64,000 nucleotides of DNA, taken from contig CM060918.1 in the NCBI GenBank assembly GCA_030737875.1, positions 768,050,552 through 768,114,551 of the forward strand. Reading direction: 5' to 3'. The notes below the pieces were generated by a model. That model was given only the letters and a program-made list of their open reading frames with translations. It was not told the DNA's origin and searched no databases. Made by a program: the position numbers and the translations under genes. The stretch is from Allium sativum. Lineage: Eukaryota; Streptophyta; Magnoliopsida; Asparagales; Amaryllidaceae. Shown here in pieces: positions 31,538 to 43,511 of this stretch (position 1 is its first letter; each line of letters begins with the position of its first letter).

Positions 31538-33987
31538 TGTGACGACTGCCCCATAACCCCCGCATTATATAGAGGAATAATGCGCTGAAAGGTGTGCCAG
31601 GTAGCTATGGACGATCATCAAGGTACGGTAGATAAACGAAACCTGTCGTAAACTCACGGCGCAAGGATAAAATATAATAGAATGTATACAACATGTAGTG
31701 ATAGTGAAGCAGAAACCACTAAACTTTCATGACAACTAGAAAATATTTCCCTTACACGTGGATAGCAAACATAGTGTTTGAACAATTTGCCTCACTACAA
31801 CACTCATAGAAATAGCACACAACAGAAACAAATAGTAGATAGTAGTAAAGATAATATGCCAGCCTCCTGCTCGCCACCGAACATCAACACCGCCCTCACT
31901 TAAGCTATCACCTGTCACCTGCTACTTAGTCTGCCCATCCAACAATCAGATGAACAGCCCAAGGTAATAAGAGGAAACATAAAACCTTGAGTCAGATAAC
32001 AATCTTAGTGAGCGATAAAACAGCCAACAAACTTCATAATAAAGTATATGGGAATAGGTAAATAAGCAACTAATGTACCCAGCTTCAAAGAAGAACTCTC
32101 AATTTCCTTCCCCATTACATGACAGTGATAGCCTTTACAATCCATACACCCAAAGGAATAACAAATCAGTCACGGCAATTAAAGCATCCATTCATATATG
32201 GCAAAGCAACTCAATCATGATCACAACATGCATTCAACCGTCCATGACTGAGTCTGGCTATCACCGCAACCTTGCTTTTGAAACTTCGTTATCATATGAC
32301 TGGCTAATAATTTGCCGTCAATTGTCAAGGACCACACACGGCGCCCCAGTTCTAGCAAAACTCTACGTGTTATACTCAACACATGCTACATGCTATACTC
32401 AACACGTGTCTAGGCCATACACGACGCCCAAGGCACTCGACCTACAATTGGTCTTCAATTGTACCCCTGCTTTGATTCCGCCAGAACCTACGACAAAGAT
32501 AATTCCTCGGCCTTCTCCTCTCTAGTCGTTATCAATTACGACTATTAATCAGATCAGAACACCTTAGAGCTGTCACTTCACACGAACTCAATACATTCTT
32601 GAGTTGTCTCTCCATTTATTGCATACAATGAAACAAAAATCACTTTTCAACACTTCCAAACTTTCCAATTGAATTCACTTTGAAGTCACATAATCATAGG
32701 AAATGTCTGACTAGAAATAGTTGTCCATAAATGGCAAAAATGCTGACTAGAGATGGCTGACCAAAATAGGCCGATCCACTTTGGTCCGACCCAACTTTTG
32801 TCCGAACTAACTTTGGTCCGACCCTACTTTATTCTGACCCAACTTCGGTCCGACCCAACTTCGGTCCGACCTAACTTCGGTCCGATCCAACTTCGGTCTA
32901 ACCCAACTTCGTTCCGACCCAACTTCGGTCCGATCCAACTTCGGTCCGATCCAAAACCTGCATATTACAATTCAACTCCGATTTTGACCAAAAGTTCGCC
33001 AATCGATAAATCCGACGAAAGTAACTCATCCAATTCATCAAAAAGGATTACAAGCATGTTATGAAATCAATAATATCATCAATATGACAATTCTATCAAT
33101 GATAATGTCAAATTCACCAAAATCACCACAAATATGCATATGAACAAAAACCATGGATCTAACTTGCACATTCATATGAAATATCATAGAAATTACCTAT
33201 CTAAACTTACTAAATCAGATCCTAGGGTGATCTATATGAAAATGAACTTACCAATGCATGGATCTAAGGAAAAACACTTGAATTTGATGAAAAACATGAT
33301 CTACTACCTATAAACTTTATTGAATCCATGTGACAGATGTAATCCACTCACCGATTCTCCAATACAAGCTAAAATGATAGAATTATGAATCCGGACAGCG
33401 AGCAATTCAAACCAAACTCCTCGATCCGATGAATTCACCCTTGAAATGATGTAGATCTAGCCTTCAATGGTATAGATCTATTATTTCCCTCCTTAGATTT
33501 GGATTTTTAATGGTGGAAAGGTGTTAGAGGATGAAGAAGCACAAGGCATCCAAATGAAAGAATGGGAGAAGTAACCTATTCTCCATACCCCTCACCCCTA
33601 TTTATAGTTTCCATCAACCCACTAATGGGCGTCCCCAATTCATCCCATTAGGCTCTCCAAACCTGAACAACCAACTGAAAAAACATTAAAACAACGATTT
33701 CTCCCAAACCGCTGAACCAAATCTTTAATGTAACCACTCTACGGAAAGACAATCATTAATTCCTTCCCAATGGCATAGGTCTCACCCTCTGATTCAACCT
33801 GAGTCAAATGTTATTCCCTGTACAAGAATGACACGGGGAAAATTATCACAAACAAAATCGGTAAAAATTAGGGACATGTCTCACATCCCCGTAAGAAACA
33901 TATCAAAAGATGAGAATGATCCAACCCTCAAGGAATAAAACAAAAATATTTTACGATCTTCCGTTACGTAAAATGCGGGCTGTTACA
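31538..33987 (-). repeat. 5' LTR of the minus-strand gypsy element
   Basis: 2,450 bp, clearly diverged from its partner. Most of the length difference is in the gtccgaccc minisatellite (about 32,770-32,955 here). Confidence 0.9.
32770..32955. repeat. 16-bp minisatellite in the 5' LTR
   Basis: About eleven copies of cggtccgacccaactt with variants. This is more than in the 3' LTR, so copy number changed after insertion. Confidence 0.85.
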
Positions 33988-34329
33988 GAAAGCATTTCAG
34001 AATCAGCCAAAATCCTTTTGAGAATTTAAATTTTTATTTCCTGGATTCTTCTATCAGCAAATCTCTTTGGAGTTTCCCTTAGATTTTCCTAGCCATTTTT
34101 GTTGTTGTTTGCTTCTTGTGATTGCTTTTCTTTCCAAAATTGTTCAACGGAACAGTTTTCAATGCTTTGGCCAAAACGAATGCAGTCTTTTCCCTTGGAT
34201 GGTACTCATTTATATTCTATATTTTGATAATATCTTCCCTATTATATAAACAGATAACTGCCTCCTCAGGCAACTTAGAATCTGGATTGATTTATAACAA
34301 AATTCTAGGAGAAATAATTCATCTTTGGT

Positions 34330-34600
34330 AGTGAATTCATCTAATATTATGGCAAGCCCATTATTGTGATACCATTGAATGCCTCTTGTCCCATAGTTTT
34401 AAGTTTAAATTTGGCATTCTAATCTATGCAGGCATAAAAGAGAGTAGATCTTTATCAAGTTTTACTTTGTCCACTTTTTCAAAATGATTAGTTCTCCATT
34501 AATAAAGTAAGGTCCTCCATTTAGTACTTTATCACTATCTGCTATGTTGCTGAATCCGATAATATATAAACCATTAAGTAGCTATTCCATCCCTGCTATC
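34330..34600 (-). pseudogene. DUF4283-like domain of a plant LINE, broken
   Basis: The minus strand encodes ADSDKVLNGGPYFINGELII followed by LKKWTK. After a frameshift it gives LDKDLLSFMPA, a stop in place of the expected Trp, and IRMPNLNLKLWDKRHS. Plant LINE ORFs with DUF4283 have the order V-x-GPW-ING-x-hxhxKW, then P-hWhRhPNLxLxLW, which this follows closely. The domain is thought to act in LINE RNP assembly. With RT on the same strand at 24.6 kb, the two likely represent one element now 8.5 kb further apart because of the gypsy insertion. The flanking 33,993-34,330 and 34,600-35,772 show no further domain. Confidence 0.6.
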
Positions 34601-35772
34601 CATTGAGTCCGCTCTGAATAATCCCCCACTTTGTATAATATGGAATATACCAAATTCTCCTACCGCTCTAAGTGTAAGAACGCAGTGGTACCTTGACAAA
34701 AAAAGAGGGGGGTAAGGTAAATATCGAAATTTCCAGTTGGGTTTCAAGTTCTTGAAATGTATGCTTTGAAATGATGATACGCCGGTCGGTTCAGAAGCAC
34801 ATATGCAAGAACCAACGAATTTCATTTAGTTTCAACCCTTTTGCTAATTGCCACTTTTAAACCAATGATTTTATATCATTAAGGGAAAATGGAGCAATAT
34901 ATTCTATATTAAAATCTGATGAAATTCCCCCAGATTGTGCTATTCTGGATCATGTGAACGATTTTCTTTTTGGGTTTGATTAAGTTGATGCGTTTCTCTG
35001 ATCAGTAGCTAAGTTTCTTTAGTCAGCAAAGGTATCATTGTCCGGATTTTTGATTTGCGAATAGCTTACAATTTTTTGTTTATATAATGGTTTCCTATTT
35101 GATAGTAGGATCTTTTTGCGACACATTCTTGAGTTTTTCTTGATAACTATGCAGCATTCCATTAATGAAAAACTGTGCTGAAGGTTGATTAACAGAGGAT
35201 GATAGAGAAGAGGTGACGTTTTTGAATTTTTACCAATATGGAAACATCTTCATCTATTTTTGATGGATTGCTATTGTGGGAAAATGGCAAGGAGGGGCTA
35301 AAGTTGATAAAAGAAGGATAAAGTTGTGGAAATCAACATATCTATCAACTTGGACATCATGATCAATTCAATGATATGATTTTGGGACTTTTCTTTTAAT
35401 TTTTGATTGAAAACAGGGTTGATGATAGATTTGACAAGCCTTTGATTTTTTTCATAAGCACTTTCGCATAATTTTTTCTAGTGTATAACGATTCAGGCTA
35501 CTTGATATCAATCTTATTTTGCCAGTGACAGTAGAAAGTTGTTAGTAACATATACCGGTAATGTTTAAGTATTATTATCTTTAAAACAATGATTTTCAGT
35601 GTATGTGTCTTCTTTTTCTAGATTTTTTTTGCTGTCATATTTGATGCCACAAGTGCATATGTACTACATTATTTCCAATGTCGATCCTTTGTATGCCTGC
35701 ATGATGTATTCTTTAGAAAAGATGTTACTTGTTATATATTGTTGCCTATGCTAATAGGTAACAAATATTATA

Positions 35773-36619
35773 TGTTAAATTTTGTGACATTACATAGGCC
35801 ATAATTGAAATGGTCGGAAGTATCTTCGTAAAATAGAAGACGGTTTGCAAACCGGAGCTCGTAGGAGGAAGTTATGGGTGAAAATGTGCAGTAGGTTTCG
35901 GTTGAATTCATGACAGACGTTTGAGCTGGAACAATGAAGTTTCTGGAGTGTTGCGACTGACGTCTGTCATTCTGGACGGACGTCTTTGCTGAAGCAATGA
36001 AGGAGACAAACATCTTAACTATGCAGGAAATGTTTCCTGAGCCTTGGGATAGACTTCTAACCATTTGTGTCAGACATCTAAGGCGACTTCTGGGATATTT
36101 CGAGCTGTGGATTTAGCATGCTGATTTGTGTAGGCTTAAGGGGAAATTTGGGTAGTTGCCAAATATTACTCTCTCCCTATATAAGCTATTCTCATATTCA
36201 AAAGGCAATTAATGAGGAAAAGAGATTAATCAAGAGATTGACCTAGGTTTATTCTAATTAGGGTTTTGGCAATCCTAATCTTCTTCAATTCTCATCACGA
36301 CAAAATCTAATTTTTTTTGGTGAATTTGATCATTGTAATCAATCTCTTATACTGTTCTATTGATATTAATAAAGATTCTCTCTCAAAGTGGATGTAACTA
36401 ACAAGATGTTAGTGGAGCCACTTTAAATCCCTGTGTGATTTACTATTCATTATTGCTTTATTATTTCTCTTATTTTGTGATTTTGCTTGGCTTATGGATT
36501 AGTTTGAGATTGTTTTTGAGATACTGATTGGTTTTTTTTGTATGTTTACCATGATCTCATCTTCCACTGTGTTTGGGGGCTTTGATTTGAGTGGTCTTGA
36601 GTCGAAATTCTTCAGAACA
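35773..36619 (+). repeat. 5' LTR of the split copia element
   Basis: 847 bp with a TATA box (TATATAAG) at 36,178-36,185. U3 contains decayed CAGACGTCTG-type motifs near 35,910-36,070. Confidence 0.9.
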
Positions 36620-36659
36620 TTTGGTATCAGAGTTTTGGTGTTGGTAAATAGTTGTAGAA

Positions 36660-37488
36660 ATGCCGGAATTAGATTCAAATAGTGCCTCAACAGTTGGTCC
36701 AAGTGGTGTAGCTCCTAACGTTCGTGGTTCTTATGCAACTCTTGAGTCACAATTGGGTATTGACAAGTAAAATGGCGATAATGATTTTGGCAAATGACAA
36801 GGGAAGATGAAAGTGGTTCTTAGGTAGAATCGGGTACATTGGGTAGTGTTTGATACACATTTATTGTCGGTAGACATCTCAAACGTGATGAGAGAGGAAA
36901 TGGAAAAGAGTGGGCATTCACTACACTTCAACTTGCTATGAGGAAAAATGTTATCTCTGAAATTAGTGGTGAGACTACTGCTAAGGATATTTAGGATAAG
37001 TTGCAGGAGTTGTATAAGAAGAAGTCATTCACAAATCGTTTGACCTTGTTGCGAACTTTCTTTACCTACAAGATGAAGGAAGGGGCTTCGCTAAAGGTGC
37101 ACTTGAATGTGTTTGATGATTTGCTAATGAAGATGAAGGCGTTAAATTTGAAGGTTGAGGAAGAGAAGAAGGCGATGATATTATCATGTTCGTTACGTGT
37201 CCGTTATACGGGTTTCTCAAATAGTTTGATCTATGGTCAGATACATTGATTCTTGATGATTTCAAGACAGGTCTTTTTAGTGAGGAATTGCGAGATCAAA
37301 TGAAGGAGCTAAGTGATGGAAGTAGTGGTGCAGGCAATGATCATAGTTTATTTGTGGAGAAGGAAAAATATGAGAAGAAGGGAAACCGGGGGCGCTCTAA
37401 GTCTAGAAAGCCCGATTGGAGAGGAAAGTCAAAGGAAATAAATAATAAGTGCTTTATTTGTAAGAAGCCCGATTATTGGAAGAATGAG
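36660..37488 (+). pseudogene. Copia Gag (UBN2-type), broken
   Basis: Starts at the ATG at 36,660, shortly after the primer site, and meets a stop after LGIDK. Further on, a clean frame holds KKSFTNRLTLLRTFF, KMKEGASLKVHLN and EEEKKAMILSCSL, which are typical UBN2 Gag blocks of Tork/TNT-like copia elements. The zinc knuckle reads CFICKKPDYWKNEC with Tyr in the His position. The gypsy element is inserted just before the last Cys codon. Gag would form the particle; this copy cannot. Confidence 0.85.
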
Positions 37489-37706
37489 TGTAACACCCCG
37501 TAAATCAGTTAATACTAATATTCACAAATTAAAAGAATTAATATTGAGAATTTGCACGAAATAGCCTTAAAAAGGCATGTAACAAATTTGAGATATGTGA
37601 ATTGCCTTAAAAGGCCAAAAATGGAATTAAGACATTAATTGGAAAATTAATGTGTAGAAATGGTCATAAGTTAATTATGGATTAATTTGAATTCCTGAAT
37701 AGGTGC

Positions 37707-37750
<44 letters not shown>

Positions 37751-40583
37751 GGGCAGTTAATGTAAACATGAATAGAAGTTTATTAATTTGCTGAGTGTTT
37801 GCTGAGTCACTTTTGACTCATTGCTGAGTCAATAAGATAAACCCCATCTGGTCTGAATGGCTGCGGTTATTTCTAGGTTAAATCTAATGGCCTAAATGAA
37901 TCCTAACATCTATAAATAAGTGGGTAGACTCTAACCCTAAATCACTAGAAAAATTGGAGAGCTACCGACGTGCCGTTGCCATGGAGTTCAGCATAGCCGT
38001 CACAAACTAAAGAAGAAGAAGGCCTAATCTACAAACTAAATCTACTCAAATCAAATCAAAAGCTCTCTTTCTCTATTTCTCTTCTTTAAAATTGTGAGTA
38101 TGCTGATTCTCACAATGTTATTATAAAATAATTCGATTAAGTTATGAATTGGATCACAAGAAAGTGATATGAATTGTTATGTATTTGTAAATTTTGTTGT
38201 GGATCTCTTATGCTATTATGTTATCATATATATATATTGTTATGTTGTAGTGATTATGTTGTAAATAATCCTATGCTATGTCATATGTGATTAATCATGC
38301 TATGTTATGTTATAAACCATGTTATGCCATGTTGTAAATCATGCTATGCTATGTTGTAAATCATATCAAGCTATGTTGCAAATTATGATATGCTATGTTG
38401 TAAATCTTACATATGTTGTAGATCTCATATTATCATATATGTTGAAATACTTATGTTATATGATAATGATGTCATGTTAAGTTGTGTTGAATCATGCAAG
38501 TTGTAAAATCATGATGTTATTATTTATGTGAATTGGATCATGTTTAAAGTTTATGTTTTTTTTAAAATAGATCTTGAATATGGGAATTTGCCTATTAAGT
38601 TAGGTGTACCCATATACATGAATCTATGATTAAATGAATTTTGATTTTTGGGAATTTGCCTATTGAGTTAGGTGTACCTATATAAAACCATATTGTTAAT
38701 GATGTTGATTCACACATGTCCAATACAAGTTTATGGAACTTGATCAAAATCATATTATGTGAATTATGAATAAGTTGACACCCTTAGACCCATGACATGT
38801 ATAACCTTATGCAAGTTGTAATTTTGATATATGCAAGCTTCACCCCTTGTTAGTATTCATTTAGTCACATATATATGTTGTTGTTGTGAATATTTTCTTT
38901 TATGCTATGAGTTAGACTAATCGGGTCTAGCATACATTTTGCGAATAAACGTTCAAACGTGGGGTAGGGGTAATATTAGGAAATTAATAAATTGGGGTGC
39001 AATTGATATGATTTTGCATGCCTTAAATGGATGTCCATAATTGAATCAATTATGGACATTGCTAAATTTTGAATTAATTAATAATTCAAGTAGGGAATTA
39101 TTAAAATTGGGGAAAGTGGATTATTAATAATAATCAATGCTTAGGACACGAGGTTGGACCCGTTTGTGACGTAAACCTGCCCGGACCCGCCCGGCAAATC
39201 CAGTAGTCACAAATGTCGGCCCAATGTGAAAGGTCCTAGGCCCAAACTAAAGCATAACAGTTGTAAAGACACAAGGTTAGACTCTTTTATGGTGTAAGAC
39301 TGCCCGGACCCGCCCGACAAATCCAGCTGCCATAAATGTCAGTCTAATGCGAGAGGTCTTTATGAGGTTATGGCCTTAATAAATTAAGAAATACTTAACC
39401 AGATAATCATGTAAGGTGGGACATGGGGGTTAAGTAGGTGCCTTGGGTGGCATGAGGAATCTAGTGGTTGCCTTTAGAGGCATTTGAAATACGATTAGAC
39501 TTAACCAAACACACATGTAGCGAACATGAATAGTGGGTTAAGTGGGATTGACTAAGGGGACAAGCTTAGGTGGAATGCTTGTGGGAGATAACGGGGGCCC
39601 ATTTCAACCATTATCCCAAAACGTATCTTTGTGGGCTCGACCCAAGTCGAGGACGGGACACGCATACTGGGTTTGACTATAAGAGGCCAAAACAGGGAGC
39701 GGTGGCAACGCAAGTCCAACGGGTTTCATATGCGTGTGTGGACCCGGGCTGGTAGGTAAGACGTTGTTGCATCGTGTAGGTATAAGCCGTGCATCTCCGT
39801 TATATCGGGTTGCCACTCTAGGGGAATGATACACCCCACTGTGGGGCCAGCACGGGTATCTACGAGTAGGGAGCCGATCGAAAAATGGAAAGTGGGGTAC
39901 ACCTAGTGGAGATAGGGGCAGGCGGCACCTATGTAGTCAGCTAGGAGTACGTAAAGCCATTAAGAAAGTTTCTAAGTGAAGCTAAGGGGAATCAATCTTT
40001 AGGGTGACTGGTGTGGTGCAGTATAATGTTTATCCTTTAGTATTTTGGAGCGCCTATAACGTTTCCTTTAGCGATTGTCTATGTCCTTAATCTGCTCTTT
40101 CATAGACATTTCCTTGTTTTCCAGCTTATGCCTTAGTCCAGTTATTTTGATAATAGTATTGTAGAATTATCATACTCGCCAGACTTTATGTCTGACCCCC
40201 CCTCTTTTTCATCCTTTTCTCCCTTCAGGTCCTCAAATTGGGCCAAGTTCCAGTGGAGTCTGATTGGATTGCTTATCTCTTGGAAAGCTTGGACTGCTGA
40301 AGTAAAGTCCAACTTGTTATCTTTCTTTTTAATGGCTATTTATGTAATGGGATTATGTACTTGTTTTATCAAGATAGATATTGTACTTGACTTTGATTAT
40401 GGTGTTATGATGTAATCAAACATGTTTTGACTTCTGCTGCAATTGAAATAAAGTTTTTAAAATTTCCAAGTACTATTTTATATCTGTCTTGTTGAAATTT
40501 TACTGTTCTATATTCACCTAAAACCTCCATAGAAGTTAATGCATTCCCTTTGTGAGTGACATTAATGGACGTGGGGTGTTACA
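37489..40583 (+). repeat. 5' LTR of the gypsy element
   Basis: TATA box (TATAAATA) at 37,911-37,918. It includes a TG/TA microsatellite (about 37,703-37,750) and a run of gctatgttgtaaatcat-like units (about 38,230-38,410). Two diverged copies of a block containing ctgcccggacccgcccg lie near 39,150-39,235 and 39,270-39,360. A 76-codon frame on the minus strand at 39,604 recurs in the other LTR but has no recognisable motif. Confidence 0.95.
37911..37918 (+). promoter_or_regulatory. TATA box of the gypsy LTR
   Basis: TATAAATA about 420 bp into the LTR, repeated in the 3' LTR at 46,144-46,151. Probable promoter for the genomic RNA. Confidence 0.6.
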
Positions 40584-40585
40584 CG

Positions 40586-40598
40586 TGGTATCAGAGCA
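40586..40598 (+). other. Primer-binding site of the gypsy element
   Basis: GTGGTATCAGAGC, just inside the 5' LTR, complementary to the 3' end of initiator tRNA-Met. Confidence 0.9.
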
Positions 40599-40780
40599 TA
40601 AGGTTACCAGAACAGATAAAATTTTTAGAAAAATATTTTTCTAAAGTATTTTTGGAAGAAGTGCTTTCAAAAACATGTTACTTAAAGAGAGCTTTTATGA
40701 AAAACATAATCCCAAATAGCCATATCCTTATCTTTATCTTTCGAATTCTCCATTTTGAATCTTTCCTTTTTCGTTTCAGC

Positions 40781-43510
40781 ATGGCTGAAGATCTTAATCT
40801 CCCAGAAGGTGTGACGATTCCAGGGTGGTTTAGGAGATATTTGGAGGCTAGGGCCACCACTGCAGGCCCAGCAGATGTTCCTCCACCCCCAGTTGCACCC
40901 ATTCCTCCTCCTCCTCCTCGTGTTGATACTTTTGCAAAGACGTGCAAGGAGTTTAAGGCTATGGGAGGAAAAACTTTTCAAGGGACTGAGACGTTTGTAG
41001 AGGCCAGAGACTGGCTTAAGGAGACCGAGGAATTGTTGGATATCTTTGAAGTGGAAGATGGGAGGAAAGTCCGTTTAGCTGCTTGGTTAATGAAGGGAGA
41101 GGCCTCGTTTTGGTGGGAGGTCACTAACGGGGAACATCCAGTTGATTCATGGGCGGATTTCAGACGAAGGTTTGAGGCAAAGTTTCTTTCAAGGGCAGAG
41201 GAGAATTTAAATATGGAAAAATTCCTGACATTAAAGCAAGGGAGCTTATCAGTGAAGGAGTATGTCAATAAATTTAATCAGTTAGCAAGGTTTGGCTTGG
41301 AGTTGGTGAACACGCCAGAGAAGAAAGCTTTGAGGTTCGTTAGAGGCTTGAATGAACCGTTGCAAGGGTTGGCTATGACCCACATCCCTATGGGAGCCAC
41401 CTTTGAAAGGCTAGTAGAAATGGCACTTATGCATGAGGATAAGGCAGTTGAAAGGAAAGGGGATCAGAAGAAACCCCAACAGCAAAATAAGAAAGGTGGT
41501 AAAAACAATAATGGCAAAGGGAAGAAGAGATGCTTCAATTGTGGGACGCCTGGCCATCTCAGCAAAGATTGTAGAAAGAAAAAGAAGACTGGTTGTTTTC
41601 ATTGTGGAGATGCGGGACATTTGGTGAAGGACTGCCCAAAGAAGGGGCAGAGGGCAGGGTCTACCTCAGGAGGACAGGTGCAGGCTCTTATGACACCAGG
41701 GCAGGCAAGGGGGCAAGTTCAGGCTATTGCGGCCCCGCCGCTGCAAGAACGAGGTAGAACAATTTCTGTTGAAAGCTTAGTTTTTCTGTTTGATCATCCT
41801 GTCCGTACCTTATTCGATTCTGGCGCATCTCATTCGTTTATCTCTGCATCATTAGTTAAATTACTGCACTTGAACACCAGTTTAGTAGAGGATCCCTTGG
41901 TTGTTTCAAATCCAATTGGGGGTTCGGCTCATTTGACCATGATATGTTTGGATTTGAAAATCTCTATACTTAGCGTTGAATTTAGATGTGATGCTTATGT
42001 ATTGGGCTTCACGGGCTATGGGCTAATTTTAGGAATGGATTGGTTATCTAGAAATGGGGCCATTCTTGATTGTGAAAGGAGAGTAGTTAGGCTTGTGACT
42101 CGCCCTGGTAATGCTCTCGACATCTTTTGTAGTCCCATAAATTCCGTTATGCTAAGTTATCTTGAATCGCTTGACGCGTCTGTTGGGAATCTGCGAACGG
42201 TAGAGGTGGTCCGGGAATATCCGGATGTGTTTGAGGAGGTGAAGGGCTTACCTCCAAAGCGGGAGATAGACTTTCGAATTTATCTTGTGGATAATGATAA
42301 ACCCGTATCTTTGCCAGTGCGCCACATGGCTCCTCGTGAAAGGAGGGAACTCAATAAGCAAGTGAAGGAGTTGCTTGAGAAGGGGTTCATAAGACGTAGT
42401 ATATCGGAGTGGGGTGCTCCAGTAGTATTTGCTACAAAGGCGGATGGGTCCCTTAGACTTTGTGTGGACTATAGAGAACTAAACAAGCTTACTAAAAAGA
42501 ACCGACACCCACTGCCGAGGATTGACGATCTCTTTGATCAGTTAGTTGGCGCCTCAGTGTTTTCGCAGATGGACTTAGCCACTGGCTTTCATCAACCGAG
42601 AGTGGCTGAGGATAGTATAGATAAGACTGCTTTTAGGACTCCTGACGGATTCTATGAATGGCTAGTGATGCCCTTTGGTTTGACAAACGCCCCCGCATAT
42701 TTTGTTGATTTGATGAGTAGGGTGTTTAGGGAGTACCTTAACAAATTCGTGGTAGTCTTTGTGGATGACATCTTAGTCTTTTCTAAGAATGAAGAAGAGC
42801 ATGCCCTACATCTTAGGGAAGTGTTGGAAACCCTTCGAGCGCATAACCTTAAGGCAAAATTTTCTAAGTGTCACTTCTGGAGGAAAGAAGTATGGTTCTT
42901 AGGGCACGTGGTTTCCAAGGAAGGGATAGCAGTGGATCCCGCAAAGGTGGTGGCCATCCAAGATTGGAAGGTCCCTAAAAATGTAACCAAAGTAAGAAGT
43001 TTCTTGGGGTTGGCTGGCTATTATAGGAAGTTTATCAAAGACTTCGCAAAAATATCAGCTCCATTAACACGGTTAACGAAGAAGAACCTGGTTTTTACGT
43101 GGGACGAAGATTGTGATGATGCGTTCCAACGTTTAAAGAGAGCCTTAACTTCAGCCCCAGTCTTAGTGCTGCCAGACGGGAATAAACCGTTTACCGTCTA
43201 TACTGATGCTTGTGGGACGGGACTTGGCGCGGTCCTCATGCAAGAGGGAAGAGTAATAGCCTATGGTGGAAGGCAGTTGAGGGTTCATGAAAAGAATTAC
43301 CCTACGCATGACCTTGAGTTAGCCGCAATTGTTTTCGCGCTTAAGTTTTGGCGTCACTATCTTCTTGGTGAGAAATTCGAACTGTTCACTGACCACAAAT
43401 CATTAAAATACTTATTCTCTCAGAAGGATTTGAATTTAAGGCAGCAACGGTGGATGAAATTCTTAGCCTCCTACGATTTTGAAATAGCATATACCCCGGG
43501 GCAAGGGTAA
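40781..43510 (+). CDS. Gag-protease-RT-RNase H polyprotein of the gypsy element
   Basis: The open frame reaches back to 40,556, but that part overlaps the LTR end and primer site. The start [10 protein letters not shown] at 40,781 fits the family better. Residues from there: retrotransposon Gag fold (about 40-220), zinc knuckles [14 protein letters not shown] (251) and [14 protein letters not shown] (272), protease with DSGAS (346) and [10 protein letters not shown] with [20 protein letters not shown] and the FVDD active site (660-663), RNase H with [10 protein letters not shown] (about 807) and DLELAA. The frame ends early at YTPGQG because of one extra base near 43,500. Without it the frame joins the next ORF. 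It should make particles, copy RNA and degrade it, but the shift cuts integrase off. Confidence 0.93.
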   Translation: MAEDLNLPEGVTIPGWFRRYLEARATTAGPADVPPPPVAPIPPPPPRVDTFAKTCKEFKAMGGKTFQGTETFVEARDWLKETEELLDIFEVEDGRKVRLAAWLMKGEASFWWEVTNGEHPVDSWADFRRRFEAKFLSRAEENLNMEKFLTLKQGSLSVKEYVNKFNQLARFGLELVNTPEKKALRFVRGLNEPLQGLAMTHIPMGATFERLVEMALMHEDKAVERKGDQKKPQQQNKKGGKNNNGKGKKRCFNCGTPGHLSKDCRKKKKTGCFHCGDAGHLVKDCPKKGQRAGSTSGGQVQALMTPGQARGQVQAIAAPPLQERGRTISVESLVFLFDHPVRTLFDSGASHSFISASLVKLLHLNTSLVEDPLVVSNPIGGSAHLTMICLDLKISILSVEFRCDAYVLGFTGYGLILGMDWLSRNGAILDCERRVVRLVTRPGNALDIFCSPINSVMLSYLESLDASVGNLRTVEVVREYPDVFEEVKGLPPKREIDFRIYLVDNDKPVSLPVRHMAPRERRELNKQVKELLEKGFIRRSISEWGAPVVFATKADGSLRLCVDYRELNKLTKKNRHPLPRIDDLFDQLVGASVFSQMDLATGFHQPRVAEDSIDKTAFRTPDGFYEWLVMPFGLTNAPAYFVDLMSRVFREYLNKFVVVFVDDILVFSKNEEEHALHLREVLETLRAHNLKAKFSKCHFWRKEVWFLGHVVSKEGIAVDPAKVVAIQDWKVPKNVTKVRSFLGLAGYYRKFIKDFAKISAPLTRLTKKNLVFTWDEDCDDAFQRLKRALTSAPVLVLPDGNKPFTVYTDACGTGLGAVLMQEGRVIAYGGRQLRVHEKNYPTHDLELAAIVFALKFWRHYLLGEKFELFTDHKSLKYLFSQKDLNLRQQRWMKFLASYDFEIAYTPGQG

Positions 43511-43511
43511 C

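Larger units (their letters stand above)
25446..33987 (-). mobile_element. Ty3/gypsy LTR retrotransposon, minus strand, integrase lost
   Basis: An 8,542-bp insertion with LTRs at 25,446-27,818 and 31,538-33,987 (TG...CA; TGTAACAGCC start on the minus strand). A perfect 5-bp target duplication, gaaag, lies at 25,441-25,445 and 33,988-33,992. The primer site TGGTATCAGTGCTCTGGT (minus strand, 31,518-31,535) and polypurine tract AAAGGGGGAAG (27,821-27,831) fix its orientation. The order on the minus strand is gag knuckles, protease, RT, RNase H, and then a stub of the integrase N-terminus that runs into GC-rich minisatellite. The frames are broken, so it is defective. It sits inside a LINE relic. 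Confidence 0.9.

Noticed and set aside
39570..39834. Frames of 61-76 codons in the gypsy LTR, repeated at 47,801-48,065
   Set aside because: They recur only because the LTR is duplicated. They have no motif, overlap on both strands, and lie downstream of the LTR promoter in leader sequence.
40556..40780. Upstream 75-codon extension of the gypsy Gag
   Set aside because: It covers the LTR end, primer site and leader. The family start ([10 protein letters not shown]) at 40,781 is more plausible.
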